A DNA stretch of 41,650 nt from Helicobacter cetorum (GTDB lineage: Bacteria > Campylobacterota > Campylobacteria > Campylobacterales > BB28): contig DZAZ01000007.1 in assembly GCA_022729755.1 (NCBI GenBank), positions 1 through 41,650 on the forward strand. Reading direction: 5' to 3'. The notes under the pieces were generated by a model. The model did no database searches, was not told the origin of the DNA, and saw only the letters and a program-made list of their open reading frames with translations. The position numbers were made by a program, and so were the translations under genes. Of the stretch, positions 19,401-27,467 are shown piece by piece. Positions within the stretch are counted from its first letter, which is position 1. Each line of letters opens with the position of its first letter.

Positions 19401-19781
19401 AATGTTAAAGAGGGTGGTAATTACAGACTTAACTCTTATCCAAATGAGTTTAAACAAGTTTTAATAAATATTTTCAATAATGCTAAAGATTCTATTATTT
19501 TGAAAATGCAAAAGGAAAATATTGAAATTGGAGTTATAACTATTTCTATTTGTAATAATGATAACTCAATTAAAATTGAAATAAATGATAATGGAGTTGG
19601 GATTGATAAATCTATAATAGATAAAATATTCGAGCCATACTTTAGCACAAAATTTTCTGCCCAAGGTACAGGAATTGGGCTTTATATGTCAAAAAGTATT
19701 ATTGAAAATAGTATGAATGGCACCTTGAATGCAAAAAGCAAAAAAAGTGGGGCTGTATTTATAATAAAAATTCCATTTTAG
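16485..19781 (+). CDS. CheB-CheR-PAS-histidine kinase fusion protein
   Basis: A 1098-residue soluble signalling protein. Domain order: CheB methylesterase (about residues 8-190; 'GIGASAGG', 'VAQHLSP', 'LSGTGTDGS' carry the Ser-His-Asp triad) without a receiver; CheR methyltransferase (about 210-485; 'INRRLERRM', 'VGCSSGEEPYS', 'DLITCRNLLIYF'); a poorly conserved linker; a long coiled coil (about 635-720) of repeated 'EELQSSNEELQS' type; a PAS domain (about 725-835); and a kinase with acceptor H882 in 'AIAHQWRQPLN', G1 'DNGVGIDK' and G2 'GTGIGLYMS'. This architecture is known, and may act as a signalling hub rather than on classical chemoreceptors. Start is TTG with AAAAAGG seven bases upstream. 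The next kinase starts ten bases after its stop. Confidence 0.92.
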   Translation: MKNKDSDLYVVGIGASAGGLEALQLFVKQLAEKSDMAYIVAQHLSPTYKSMMVDLIARETHKKVFEIKNGMVIQKDTIYITPPNKDVFIKNGILELKIPQEAIGPRPSINLFFTSLAQSVGNKAIGIILSGTGTDGSYGIRAIKAEGGITIAQNPLSAKYDGMPNSAINTGNVDLILNPEDMGSELIEIVKYPKNISIINDTLETNGGMEKVYKELFATTGIDFSQYKTTTINRRLERRMSALKLMNLSDYVNFLSKNKDEINNLFKDILIGVTSFFRDRECFEDLKIQLGKMIENKKDKSIRIWIVGCSSGEEPYSIAILLSEILGIRISEYDIQIFATDVDVNALLTARKAIYPESLVEDLPKAILKKYFLAKQNGFELIKPIREMLIFSKHDIISDPPFLKTDLITCRNLLIYFNTELQKKIFSIFHYSLNDTGFLFLGKSESVGQTSELFEILEKRSKIFTPVYKGKKELYRNFNILKSKTFYAIPKKEISEKFNPEEMLIENLSNILISSSILLNDTLELIYKKGKNSYLQIPDGVITSNIYKLIHSELTLDLRTALHKINKEELPYIKTPFREIEIGNGGVNFVRIIISKTKRNERVFYILYFQEELNSYGFFKALAKEGINSREEQLEFELIKTKEQLQAVIEELETTNEEMQSLNEELQSSNEELQSSNEELETTNEELQSTNEELQTAYSELKVSYDEQKNQQIELKQVESLLNETGKIAKVGGWEFYLGDLKTKWTKEIYNIYEVDFNFKHIIENMLMFYLQKEEMEKALNNLIKNGESFDLTVPIISAKSNKKIVRITGNAEFQNNKPNKLYGIIQDLTEEFKIKEELENYKTFLEQKVTDEVNKNREKDKILIQQSKLAALGEMLGAIAHQWRQPLNTINLSSYLIEELNKKNQNQNTSIQKYINQIIETTEYLSNTIDDFRNFFKPNKDKDVFDVVEIVKSSISLISAQLTNHSIKVELNVKEGGNYRLNSYPNEFKQVLINIFNNAKDSIILKMQKENIEIGVITISICNNDNSIKIEINDNGVGIDKSIIDKIFEPYFSTKFSAQGTGIGLYMSKSIIENSMNGTLNAKSKKSGAVFIIKIPF

Positions 19782-19791
19782 GAAAAAAGCT

Positions 19792-20622
19792 ATGAAATAT
19801 AAAGAGTTAAAAGAAGAAAATAAAGCCTTAAAATTGAAAATTAAAAATGAGATTGAAGAGAAGCGAACATTACAAACTATATTAATTCAAGAGAGTAAAA
19901 TGGCTGAAATGGGTACAATGCTTGGTGCAATTGCCCACCAATGGAAACAACCATTAAATATAGTAGCACTTGTAATTCAAAAGTTAGCACTAATTCATCA
20001 AAGAGGTTTTTTAAAAGATAGCGATATTGTAGAAACAACTGATAAAATCTTAAAACAAGTCTATTTTATGTCAAATACAATTGATGATTTTAGAGATTTT
20101 TTCAAACCAAATAAAGAAAAAATTCAATTTAAACTCTCTGATATTATCGAAAATATCGTAAATCTTTTGAGTGTGCAATTAAAAAATTATTTAATAGAAG
20201 TAAGAATTTTTAAAGATGAAAATTTAAAAGATGATATTTTAGGTTATCCAAATGAGTTTAAGCAAGTAGTTCTAAATATTTTAAATAATTCAAAAGATGC
20301 AATAATTGAAAATATTGGAATTGATAGTTATATTATTCAATATATTGATATTACAATTAATGATAATAAAGAGTTTATAATTATTGAATTTCAAGATTAT
20401 GCGGGGGGAATAAAAGAGACAATTATAGATAAAATTTTTGATAATTACTTCTCTACAAAAACTAATAATTCAATGGGAATTGGGCTTTTTATCACTAAAT
20501 CTATTATAGATAAAATGAGTGGAACTATTTTTGTTGAAAATAAAATTAATGACAAAATTGATATTAATAATGGTCTTGATAAAGGTGCATTATTTAAAAT
20601 AATGTTAAAAAAGGAAATTTAA
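19792..20622 (+). CDS. Cytoplasmic sensor-less histidine kinase
   Basis: A 276-residue kinase with no recognisable sensor: a short N-terminal coiled coil (residues 1-35) leads straight into the DHp domain 'AIAHQWKQPLN' with acceptor H49, then the ATPase domain with N-box 'NILNNSKDA' and 'GIGLFITKS'. G1 reads 'DYAGGI' instead of the usual DNxxGI, and G2 is 'SMGIGL' rather than GTGIGL, so ATP binding may be altered. AGGA overlaps the stop of the CheB-CheR kinase. It is probably driven by partners, perhaps by the preceding fusion kinase with which it is cotranscribed. A toxin-antitoxin pair follows after 12 bases, then a receiver. Confidence 0.88.
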   Translation: MKYKELKEENKALKLKIKNEIEEKRTLQTILIQESKMAEMGTMLGAIAHQWKQPLNIVALVIQKLALIHQRGFLKDSDIVETTDKILKQVYFMSNTIDDFRDFFKPNKEKIQFKLSDIIENIVNLLSVQLKNYLIEVRIFKDENLKDDILGYPNEFKQVVLNILNNSKDAIIENIGIDSYIIQYIDITINDNKEFIIIEFQDYAGGIKETIIDKIFDNYFSTKTNNSMGIGLFITKSIIDKMSGTIFVENKINDKIDINNGLDKGALFKIMLKKEI

Positions 20623-20634
20623 AGGAGAATTTTT

Positions 20635-20850
20635 ATGACTGTAACAGTAAAAGTAAAAGATGACTTTCAAAATGAGTTTTTTGAAATTTTAGAAAATTTA
20701 AAAAATAGAGTTATAGAGAGTTTTGAAATTAATCAAGACAATAGCAATGAAATAAAAATTATAAAAGAGGCTTTGATAGAAAAAGAGTTAATTTTAAAAG
20801 GCAAAAAAACATATTCTGAAGAAGAATTTTGGGATTTAATCAATGATTAG
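20635..20850 (+). CDS. Putative antitoxin of a RelE/ParE-type pair
   Basis: A 71-residue acidic protein directly upstream of, and overlapping by 8 bases, a RelE/ParE-like toxin gene. It has no family signature I can name, but its size, charge and the C-terminal 'TYSEEEFWDLIND' (an amphipathic tail of the type that wraps around the toxin) fit type II antitoxins of the kind seen with 'GKSGG' toxins. AAGGAG precedes the ATG by seven bases. There is no clear DNA-binding domain, so autoregulation may be weak or absent, which fits its location inside a kinase operon. Confidence 0.65.
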   Translation: MTVTVKVKDDFQNEFFEILENLKNRVIESFEINQDNSNEIKIIKEALIEKELILKGKKTYSEEEFWDLIND

Positions 20851-21160
20851 TTTTTCAGAGCTTTTTATTAAAGACACCAAAAGACTAATAAAAAAGTATC
20901 CTTTGATTAAAAATGATATAAAAAAATTAATAAAAAATCTAAAAGAAAATCCAAAAATAGGTGTTTCTTTGGGAGATGATTTATTTAAAATTAGAATTTC
21001 AAATTCTTCTGTTCCAACTGGTAAAAGTGGGGGATTTAGAGTTATAATTTATCTCTCAATTGAAAATAATAGAATAATTTTAATGAGAATTTATTCAAAA
21101 ACAGAAAAAGATGAAATATCAGACAAAGAGTTAAAAGAGATTTTGGAGAATGTAAAATGA
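20843..21160 (+). CDS. RelE/ParE-superfamily toxin
   Basis: A 105-residue basic protein with the 'GKSGGFRVIIYL' core and 'IILMRIYSKTEKDEIS' strand typical of the RelE/HigB branch of type II toxins, which cleave mRNA at the ribosome. The C-terminal helix with 'SDKELKEIL' matches too. It overlaps the antitoxin by 8 bases, and its TGA overlaps the ATG of the receiver gene (ATGA), so the receiver should be translated by coupling to the toxin. Whether it is active cannot be judged from sequence alone. Confidence 0.75.
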   Translation: MISFSELFIKDTKRLIKKYPLIKNDIKKLIKNLKENPKIGVSLGDDLFKIRISNSSVPTGKSGGFRVIIYLSIENNRIILMRIYSKTEKDEISDKELKEILENVK

Positions 21161-21528
21161 ATGATGATATTTTGGATAAAAAAGTTTTAATAGTTGATGA
21201 TGATATAACTTTACTTGAACTTATGAAAGAGTTTTTTAGTTTTAAATTTAGCAAAGTTTTTATTGCTGAAAATGGTAAAATCGCACTAGAAGAGTTTAAA
21301 AAAATAAATCCAGATTTAGTAATTACTGATTTAGTTATGCCCGTTTTAAACGGTGCTGAAATGGCAAAAGAGATTAAAAAAATTTCACCAAAAACTCCAG
21401 TTATCGCAATAACAGCTTTTAAAGATGATGAATTTGATAAAAGTGGGATTGATTTTAGCTTTTCAAAACCAGTTAATAGAAATAAACTTTTTGAAGTTAT
21501 TAATAAACTTTTAAGGTCTTTAAACTGA
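21157..21528 (+). CDS. CheY-like single-domain response regulator
   Basis: A 123-residue receiver with no output domain. Visible features: the acidic pocket 'VDDD' (near residue 14), phospho-acceptor Asp in 'LVITDLVMP' (about residue 58), switch Thr in 'AITAF' and Lys in 'FSKPV'. It is the obvious partner of the two kinases upstream (16485 and 19792). Translation is coupled to the toxin gene through an ATGA overlap. As a stand-alone receiver it may act by protein contacts or in a phosphorelay rather than as a transcription factor. Confidence 0.9.
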   Translation: MNDDILDKKVLIVDDDITLLELMKEFFSFKFSKVFIAENGKIALEEFKKINPDLVITDLVMPVLNGAEMAKEIKKISPKTPVIAITAFKDDEFDKSGIDFSFSKPVNRNKLFEVINKLLRSLN

Positions 21529-21591
21529 AATATAATACAATATTGCTATTTATAATATGAGGTTTTAAAGTTTAAGAAAAAGGGGTTTATA

Positions 21592-23067
21592 GTGAAAGTT
21601 TTAATCGTCTCTTCGGAGGTTTATCCATTTGCAAAAACTGGTGGTTTAGCTGATGTTATTGGTTCATTACCAAAAGAGTTAGCAAAAGAGGGTTTAGAAG
21701 TAAAAGTTATAATGCCACGATATTATGTAATTGATAAAGTTAAGTATAATTTAAAGCCATTACTTGGGGCTTTGGGTGTACCAATGGGGGTAATAGGTGA
21801 ATTTTGGTCAAAAGTATATGAGGGGTTTATGCCAAATTCAAATGTTAGTATCTATTTTATTGAGTATGAAGAGTATTTTGGTAGAAGTGGAATTTATAAC
21901 GATGAAAACGGTAAAGGATTTGATGATAACGATAATAGATTTATCTTTTTATCAAGGGCTAGTTTACAACTTTGCAAAAAATTAGACTTTACACCAGATG
22001 TAATTCACATAAATGATTGGCAGAGTGCTCCTGTTGCAACTTTTGTAAATTCAATCTACAAAAATGACCCACATTTTAGCCAAAGTGCCGTTTTACTCTC
22101 AATTCACAATATGCAATATCAAGGCGAATTTTATAAAGGTGTTATGGATGTGCTTGGAGTTAGTTGGAGCCATTTTAATCACAATGAACTTGAATATCAC
22201 GATAGAGTGAACCTTTTAAAGGGTGCAATTGCTATTTGCGAAGTGATTACAACTGTAAGCCAAAAGTATGCAAAAGAGATACAAACTAGCGAATATGGAT
22301 ATGGTTTAGATGGTGCAATTTTAGCAAGGGCTGAAGATACTTTTGGAATTATAAATGGGGTTGATTATGATGAGTGGAACCCTGAACACGATAAATATAT
22401 TAAAGCAAACTATTCAATCAAAGATTTGTATGGTAAAGTGGTTTGTAAAGCTGATTTGCAAGAGAGTTTTGGATTACCTCAAATTGATGTACCGATAATT
22501 GGGATGGTTAGCCGATTGGTTGAACAAAAAGGGGTTGATGTTTTAGCGAGTGTTATTCATCAATTGCTGGATTTAAATTTACAATTTATACTTATTGGAA
22601 ATGGTGATAAATGGGTTCAAGATTTCTTTTCTTATGTTGCAAGTGAGAGAGCAAACTTTAAATGCTACATTGGATATAACAATGAATTAGCCCATAAAGT
22701 TGAAGCTGGAAGTGATTTTTTCTTGATGCCTTCAAAATTTGAGCCGTGTGGATTAAATCAAATGTATAGTTTAAGATATGGCACACTTCCGATAGTTAGA
22801 GCAACTGGTGGGCTTGATGATACAATTGAAAATTTTGATGATAAAGCTAAAACTGGAGATGGATTTAAATTTTATGATTTAACAGGCGAATCAATTTATA
22901 ATACCGTAGGTTGGGCAATCCATACATATTATAATGATAAAGTAGCGATGCAAAATCTAATCCAAAATGCGATGAGAAAGCGATTTACTTGGAAAAATTC
23001 AGCCAAAGAGTATATTAAACTTTATGAGTTAGCAATAGAGAAAAAAAGAGGCAAATTATTGGATTAA
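21592..23067 (+). CDS. glgA: Glycogen/starch synthase (ADP-glucose)
   Basis: GT5 glycosyltransferase that elongates alpha-1,4-glucan. The 491-residue protein starts 'MKVLIVSSEVYPFAKTGGLADV' (quoted over two motifs), with the KTGGL nucleotide-sugar site at residues 15-19, 'HINDWQSA' and the C-terminal 'PSKFEPCGLNQMYSLRYG' and 'RATGGLDDT', all hallmarks of GlgA. Start is GTG with AAAAAGGGG seven bases upstream. Two TATAAT boxes (21531-21536 and 21551-21556) lie just before it. No other glycogen genes are in view. A PAS kinase starts two bases after its stop. Confidence 0.94.
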   Translation: MKVLIVSSEVYPFAKTGGLADVIGSLPKELAKEGLEVKVIMPRYYVIDKVKYNLKPLLGALGVPMGVIGEFWSKVYEGFMPNSNVSIYFIEYEEYFGRSGIYNDENGKGFDDNDNRFIFLSRASLQLCKKLDFTPDVIHINDWQSAPVATFVNSIYKNDPHFSQSAVLLSIHNMQYQGEFYKGVMDVLGVSWSHFNHNELEYHDRVNLLKGAIAICEVITTVSQKYAKEIQTSEYGYGLDGAILARAEDTFGIINGVDYDEWNPEHDKYIKANYSIKDLYGKVVCKADLQESFGLPQIDVPIIGMVSRLVEQKGVDVLASVIHQLLDLNLQFILIGNGDKWVQDFFSYVASERANFKCYIGYNNELAHKVEAGSDFFLMPSKFEPCGLNQMYSLRYGTLPIVRATGGLDDTIENFDDKAKTGDGFKFYDLTGESIYNTVGWAIHTYYNDKVAMQNLIQNAMRKRFTWKNSAKEYIKLYELAIEKKRGKLLD

Positions 23068-23069
23068 AA

Positions 23070-24638
23070 ATGCTAAAAATATATGAAAACTTAATAAATG
23101 ATAGTCCGACTATAATCGTTACACTTGATGAGAAAAAGACTATTTTGACATTTAATGAGTATGCTTCAAAAATAACTGGATATAAAAAAGAAGAAGTTAT
23201 TGGCAAAAATTGGTTTGATATTTTTATTGAAAATGAAATTAAAGATGAAATATTAGGTTTTTATGAGTTAACTAAAAAGTTACATAAATCGGAGAAAATA
23301 AATGCTATTGTTTGCAAAGATGGCTCAAAGAAAATAATTGAGTGGAAAAATTCAGTTATAGATGAAGAGCAAACTATTATTTTAGCAATTGGTGTTGATT
23401 TAACTGACATAGTTAAACAAAATGAAGAGTTAACACTTCAAAAGAATTTCTCGCAATTAGTAATCGATGTAACTCCAAATATAGTAATCACAACTTTTAG
23501 TGGCGAAAGGCTTTATACTGCAAATAAAGCTTTTTTTGAATTTACCAAATATAAAGATGTAAGTTCATTTTTGAAAGATTATAAATGTATTTGTGATATG
23601 TTTGAAAATGTTAATGAGAGTGATTACATTAAGCCAATAATGAAGTATAAAAATAAAGATATAACTTGGTTTGATTATGTTGTTAAATTTCCAGAAAAAA
23701 CTCACAAAGCATCGATTAAAAAGGATAATAAAAAACATATCTTTAAAGTGAGTGGAACTAAATTAAGTATTGATGAGCAAAAGATAGGTAATGGGCTTGT
23801 CATTTTTACAGATATCACAAAATTAGAATGTTATGAGCAAAACTTAAAAAAACAAGTAAATTTAAGTATTAACAAAATAAAAAAACAAGAGCAATTTTTA
23901 ATTCAACAATCAAAGATTATTTCAATGAGTTCTTTAATTAATATGATTGCTCATCATTGGCGACAACCGTTAAATTTAATTTCGCTATTAATTGGTAATT
24001 TACAACTTAAATATGAATTAAATGAGCCGATAAATGACATAGAAGCAAATGATACATTTATAAAAGTTTTAAATACAGTTGACTCGCTTTCAAGTACGAT
24101 TAATGATTTTTCAAGCTTGTTTAAAAAAAGTGATGATAAAACTACTTTTAATATTGTTGATGCGATTTCAACTCTTATCTTTTTTGTTTCAAAAGAGCTT
24201 GAGTGCAAAAATATTGAAATAATTGTTAGAAATTTAAATACAGAGGCGATTAGTATAACAACTTATTATAATGAACTTAGGCACTGTTTACTTAATATGA
24301 TTGAAAATTCTAAAAATGCGATATTAAAATATCAAGAAGTGAAAAATCAACCTGATTATATTGGTAAAATTTTAATTACAATCCAAAAAATTGATAATTA
24401 TGTTTATATAAAAGTGCGAGATAATGGCATTGGAGTTGATAATAAAATTCAAGATAAAATATTTGAGCCATATTTTACAACTCAAGAAGTTGGCAAAGGA
24501 ACGGGGCTTGGACTATATTCAAGCAAAAATATTATTGAGATGAATATGGGAGGTTTACTAACTTTTCAAGATATCAAAGATGGAGCAGAATTCACGATAA
24601 AATTGCCCATTAATTGTATTAGTTGTGGGGTAAGTTAA
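23070..24638 (+). CDS. PAS-domain sensor histidine kinase
   Basis: A 522-residue soluble kinase. Two PAS domains (about residues 1-115, 'YASKITGYKKEEVIGKNWFD', and 125-255) precede a short coil, a DHp domain with acceptor H295 in 'MIAHHWRQPLN', and an ATPase domain with N-box 'NMIENSKNA', G1 'DNGIGVDN' and G2 'GTGLGLYSS'. It begins two bases after glgA, so its level follows glgA. There is no adjacent receiver. The PAS sequence does not show which ligand it binds. It belongs to the same kinase family as the other three in the window, though it diverges most in the H-box. Confidence 0.9.
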   Translation: MLKIYENLINDSPTIIVTLDEKKTILTFNEYASKITGYKKEEVIGKNWFDIFIENEIKDEILGFYELTKKLHKSEKINAIVCKDGSKKIIEWKNSVIDEEQTIILAIGVDLTDIVKQNEELTLQKNFSQLVIDVTPNIVITTFSGERLYTANKAFFEFTKYKDVSSFLKDYKCICDMFENVNESDYIKPIMKYKNKDITWFDYVVKFPEKTHKASIKKDNKKHIFKVSGTKLSIDEQKIGNGLVIFTDITKLECYEQNLKKQVNLSINKIKKQEQFLIQQSKIISMSSLINMIAHHWRQPLNLISLLIGNLQLKYELNEPINDIEANDTFIKVLNTVDSLSSTINDFSSLFKKSDDKTTFNIVDAISTLIFFVSKELECKNIEIIVRNLNTEAISITTYYNELRHCLLNMIENSKNAILKYQEVKNQPDYIGKILITIQKIDNYVYIKVRDNGIGVDNKIQDKIFEPYFTTQEVGKGTGLGLYSSKNIIEMNMGGLLTFQDIKDGAEFTIKLPINCISCGVS

Positions 24639-24690
24639 ACTATTAAGTTTCTATATGCGGCTTAGATTAGCTTATAGTTTCAGATTTTTT
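24637..24690 (+). terminator. Possible Rho-independent terminator after the PAS kinase
   Basis: AAACTATTAAG (24637-24647) pairs with CTTATAGTTT (24671-24680) with one bulged base, and a T6 run follows at 24685-24690. The stem is A+T-rich and the loop is 23 bases, so it is weak. The rest of 24639-24822 holds no gene. Confidence 0.35.
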
Positions 24691-24822
24691 AGGACTCAAA
24701 AAAGAGTGTTAAAAAAAATAGAAATCTTGAGAGTGTCTTTACTATTTGCTAAAGTCAAAAGTTATGAGAAAAGTTTATTGTAGTGAAAGTATAAATTAAC
24801 TTTTTATACAAATTGGAGTATA

Positions 24823-24876
24823 ATGAAAAGTACAATTTGGGCTAGTATTGAAATTAATGATGAAGGATGTGGTTGA
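24823..24876 (+). CDS. 17-residue leader peptide-like ORF
   Basis: ATG at 24823 preceded by GGAG at five bases encodes MKSTIWASIEINDEGCG and stops with a TGA that shares its A with the preferred ATG of the FkbM gene (TGATG). This arrangement would let ribosomes re-initiate on the FkbM gene. It is either a translated leader, the decayed N terminus of an older gene, or chance. Confidence 0.35.
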   Translation: MKSTIWASIEINDEGCG

Positions 24877-25673
24877 TGATTAGGTTTTTATCTAACTTTA
24901 AGAAGTTGGTGTTTATTTTGATTGCTAGAGTGTTGAGTGGTGTTATTCGGTTGTTGCCATATAGAATAGTGAGTGAGATACAGAATAGGATTCAGGTGAC
25001 TAAAAAATTAGACTATGGAAATTACAAAATTAATATAAATTCAGAGTTTGAATATGGAATGAGATTAAATTCTGCCAAGGCAGAACCTGAGATGATTAAA
25101 TGGTTACAAGAAGATTTAAAAGATGGTGATATAATGTTCGATATTGGTGCAAATGTAGGGACTTACTCATTAATAGCTTCATCAATAAAAAATAATTTAA
25201 AGATATATTGTTTTGAACCAAGTTTTTTAAATTTTTATCAACTATGCAGAAATATTATAATTAATGATTTAACAAATAAAATTTTTCCATTAAATATTGC
25301 ACTAAGTAATCAAAATTCAATACAAGAATTTAAATATCAAAATTTAATTACTGGTGGAGCAATTCACTCTTTAGGTCAAGTAAATTTTGAATCAAAATTA
25401 ACACAACTTATGCCGTCTTTTACTGTAGATTATTTAATAAGAAATGAATTTATTTTATGTCCTAATGTAATAAAAATAGATGTAGATGGACATGAGTTAG
25501 CAGTTTTAATTGGAATGAAGGATACATTAAAAAACAGTAGTTTAAGATCTATATATATAGAAGTTGATGATTCAAATGAAAAGGATGTATATGAAATTCT
25601 TTATGAATGTGGCTTTTATTTAAAACAAGCATTTACTTACAATAAAATTTTTGTTAGAGGTAGAGGTATTTGA
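24876..25673 (+). CDS. FkbM-family SAM-dependent methyltransferase
   Basis: The 265-residue protein has the FkbM pattern: 'MFDIGANVGTYSLIAS' (SAM motif I), 'YCFEPSFLNFYQLCRN', and 'VIKIDVDGHELAVLIGM'. These enzymes O-methylate sugars or polyketides, here probably a glycan. The ORF track starts at 24867, but ATG 24876 has GAAGGA at eight bases and overlaps the leader ORF stop. An N-terminal hydrophobic stretch 'LVFILIARVLSGVIRLL' could anchor it to the membrane. The next gene starts at the base after its stop. Confidence 0.85.
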   Translation: MIRFLSNFKKLVFILIARVLSGVIRLLPYRIVSEIQNRIQVTKKLDYGNYKININSEFEYGMRLNSAKAEPEMIKWLQEDLKDGDIMFDIGANVGTYSLIASSIKNNLKIYCFEPSFLNFYQLCRNIIINDLTNKIFPLNIALSNQNSIQEFKYQNLITGGAIHSLGQVNFESKLTQLMPSFTVDYLIRNEFILCPNVIKIDVDGHELAVLIGMKDTLKNSSLRSIYIEVDDSNEKDVYEILYECGFYLKQAFTYNKIFVRGRGI

Positions 25674-27467
25674 ATGCTTACAGCGGAATTTCGACCTAAT
25701 TTTGATCAAAATGATGTAGGGGAGCATACAAATTATTTACATATTAGTTCTTTAGCCATTAATGGTGACTTCAACTTTGAAACAAATTTTTTAATGGGCT
25801 ATTGGTGTCTTCCAAGAGATGAGTTATATAAAAATAATTATAAAATTTTGTGTGACTCAAAAATAAGTAATGCTTCATTAATAAAATTTGAAAATTATAC
25901 ATCGCAGGTTTACAAGCAATGTTTACATGATTTGTCTAATTCTTTAAATGAATTTCATGATGTAAATTATTCACTTAAGTTTTGGGAAGTTTTAACATCT
26001 GGTTGGTTAACTGCAACGATTGATCAGTTGCATTTTTACTATAAAAAAATACTTGAAATAGATGCATTAAATATTAAATTTTTAGTTGAAACAGACGAAA
26101 AAGTTTTAAATATTAGAATTTCAACAGTAATGGAAAATTTAGGCATTATATACGATGAATATATACATAACATGATTTCATTTATAATCAAGAATAGTAA
26201 TTTAGATAATATAAAATGGAGAGATGTTAATTTAATTAAAAAGCATAGTGATTTAATTTCAGAGTTAATTGAGAAAAGGGGTTCAATTAATAATAGTTTT
26301 TTCAAAAAATTAAAATGGAAACTTCTAGATTCTAATAATCCAAAAGTAATTATTTATGGAATTTTAGGAGTGGAATTAAAAGAGATGATCATATCAAAAA
26401 TTTTTGATTTTGATATGAATATAAAATATACATATAAGAATAGAAAAACTTTTCCATCTAATTATTCTCGCAATGAATTTAAATTAAATAAAGATATTGA
26501 TGACGAGTTTAAACGATTATTATATTTATATATAGAAAAAAGTTTACCAATTAATTTAATTGAAAATTTTACAATATTAAAACAAGAAGCACGAAGTTAT
26601 CCATCATGTAAAGTGGTAATTCCATCTCCTGGCTTTTATCAAGATGAACAACTAATAGAAATAGCTTTTTTAGTAGAACATGGTGCAAAATTAATACAAA
26701 TTGAAACTGGAGATGGTATTTTTTCAAAAGTAAATAGCATAAGGAAAGTAGCAATTGAAACAGGCGATAAATTTTTATCATTTGGTTCAAAAAATTTAAA
26801 CTTTAATATAAAAATTGAAAAAACTTCATCTACTCTTTTTTCAAAAAATTATAATCAACACAAAGAAAAGTATGATAATATTTTATATTTAGCCTCAAAT
26901 ATTTATATACATGGAATTATATATAATTCTGATTGGATCAGAGGTCTCGAGTATGTTAAAGGAAGAGTGGAATTTATAAAAAGTATAAATGATTCTTATA
27001 TAAAAGAGAAGTTAATTGTAAAATCACATCAAAGTAGAAAATATGTTGTAAAAGATGATGATAGTTTGATAATGAATTCTTATGATATTAAATACAATGT
27101 GTATAATAATTCTAATTTATATATTCATAATTGTGGTATAATCTACATAGATTATTTAACATACACAATTCATAAAGCAATGGTCATGAATACACCGACT
27201 ATTATGTGTATGGATTATAATATATCTTTACCAAATGACGAACTAAAAAGGGATTTGGATGCATTTGTAAATGCTGGTTTTTGTTTTCATACTCCAAAGG
27301 AAGCAGCTGATAGGGTGGTTGAGATATATAAAGATAGAGAGAGGTTTTGGTCTTCCAAAGAAATACAAAAAGTACGAAATGATTTTTTAAATAGGTTTGT
27401 AGGGGTAAGTAAAGAACCTTTTAATGATGTTTTAAAAAAAATTAAAAATATGGATATAGAACAATGA
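25674..27467 (+). CDS. LIC12162-like putative glycan transferase
   Basis: A 597-residue protein resembling the LIC12162 family of putative transferases found in O-antigen and capsule clusters. I rest this on 'FLMGYWCLPRDELY' near the N terminus (the family has a similar Trp-Cys element), the C-terminal 'HKAMVMNTPTIMCMDYN' in the position of a nucleotide-sugar-binding fold, and the terminal 'FHTPKEAADRVVEIYKDRERFW' segment. No biochemical activity is known to me. The central part (residues about 150-350) matches nothing I recognise. It abuts the FkbM gene and overlaps the dioxygenase gene by four bases. Confidence 0.55.
   Translation: MLTAEFRPNFDQNDVGEHTNYLHISSLAINGDFNFETNFLMGYWCLPRDELYKNNYKILCDSKISNASLIKFENYTSQVYKQCLHDLSNSLNEFHDVNYSLKFWEVLTSGWLTATIDQLHFYYKKILEIDALNIKFLVETDEKVLNIRISTVMENLGIIYDEYIHNMISFIIKNSNLDNIKWRDVNLIKKHSDLISELIEKRGSINNSFFKKLKWKLLDSNNPKVIIYGILGVELKEMIISKIFDFDMNIKYTYKNRKTFPSNYSRNEFKLNKDIDDEFKRLLYLYIEKSLPINLIENFTILKQEARSYPSCKVVIPSPGFYQDEQLIEIAFLVEHGAKLIQIETGDGIFSKVNSIRKVAIETGDKFLSFGSKNLNFNIKIEKTSSTLFSKNYNQHKEKYDNILYLASNIYIHGIIYNSDWIRGLEYVKGRVEFIKSINDSYIKEKLIVKSHQSRKYVVKDDDSLIMNSYDIKYNVYNNSNLYIHNCGIIYIDYLTYTIHKAMVMNTPTIMCMDYNISLPNDELKRDLDAFVNAGFCFHTPKEAADRVVEIYKDRERFWSSKEIQKVRNDFLNRFVGVSKEPFNDVLKKIKNMDIEQ

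Noticed and set aside
20403-20408. G6 run inside the 276-aa kinase as a phase-variation switch
   Set aside because: It encodes the Ala-Gly-Gly of the G1 box and is too short for strong slippage; the codons fit the expected motif.
24639-24822. Hidden gene before the glycan cluster
   Set aside because: All frames are broken by stops; only a weak hairpin and A+T-rich DNA are present.
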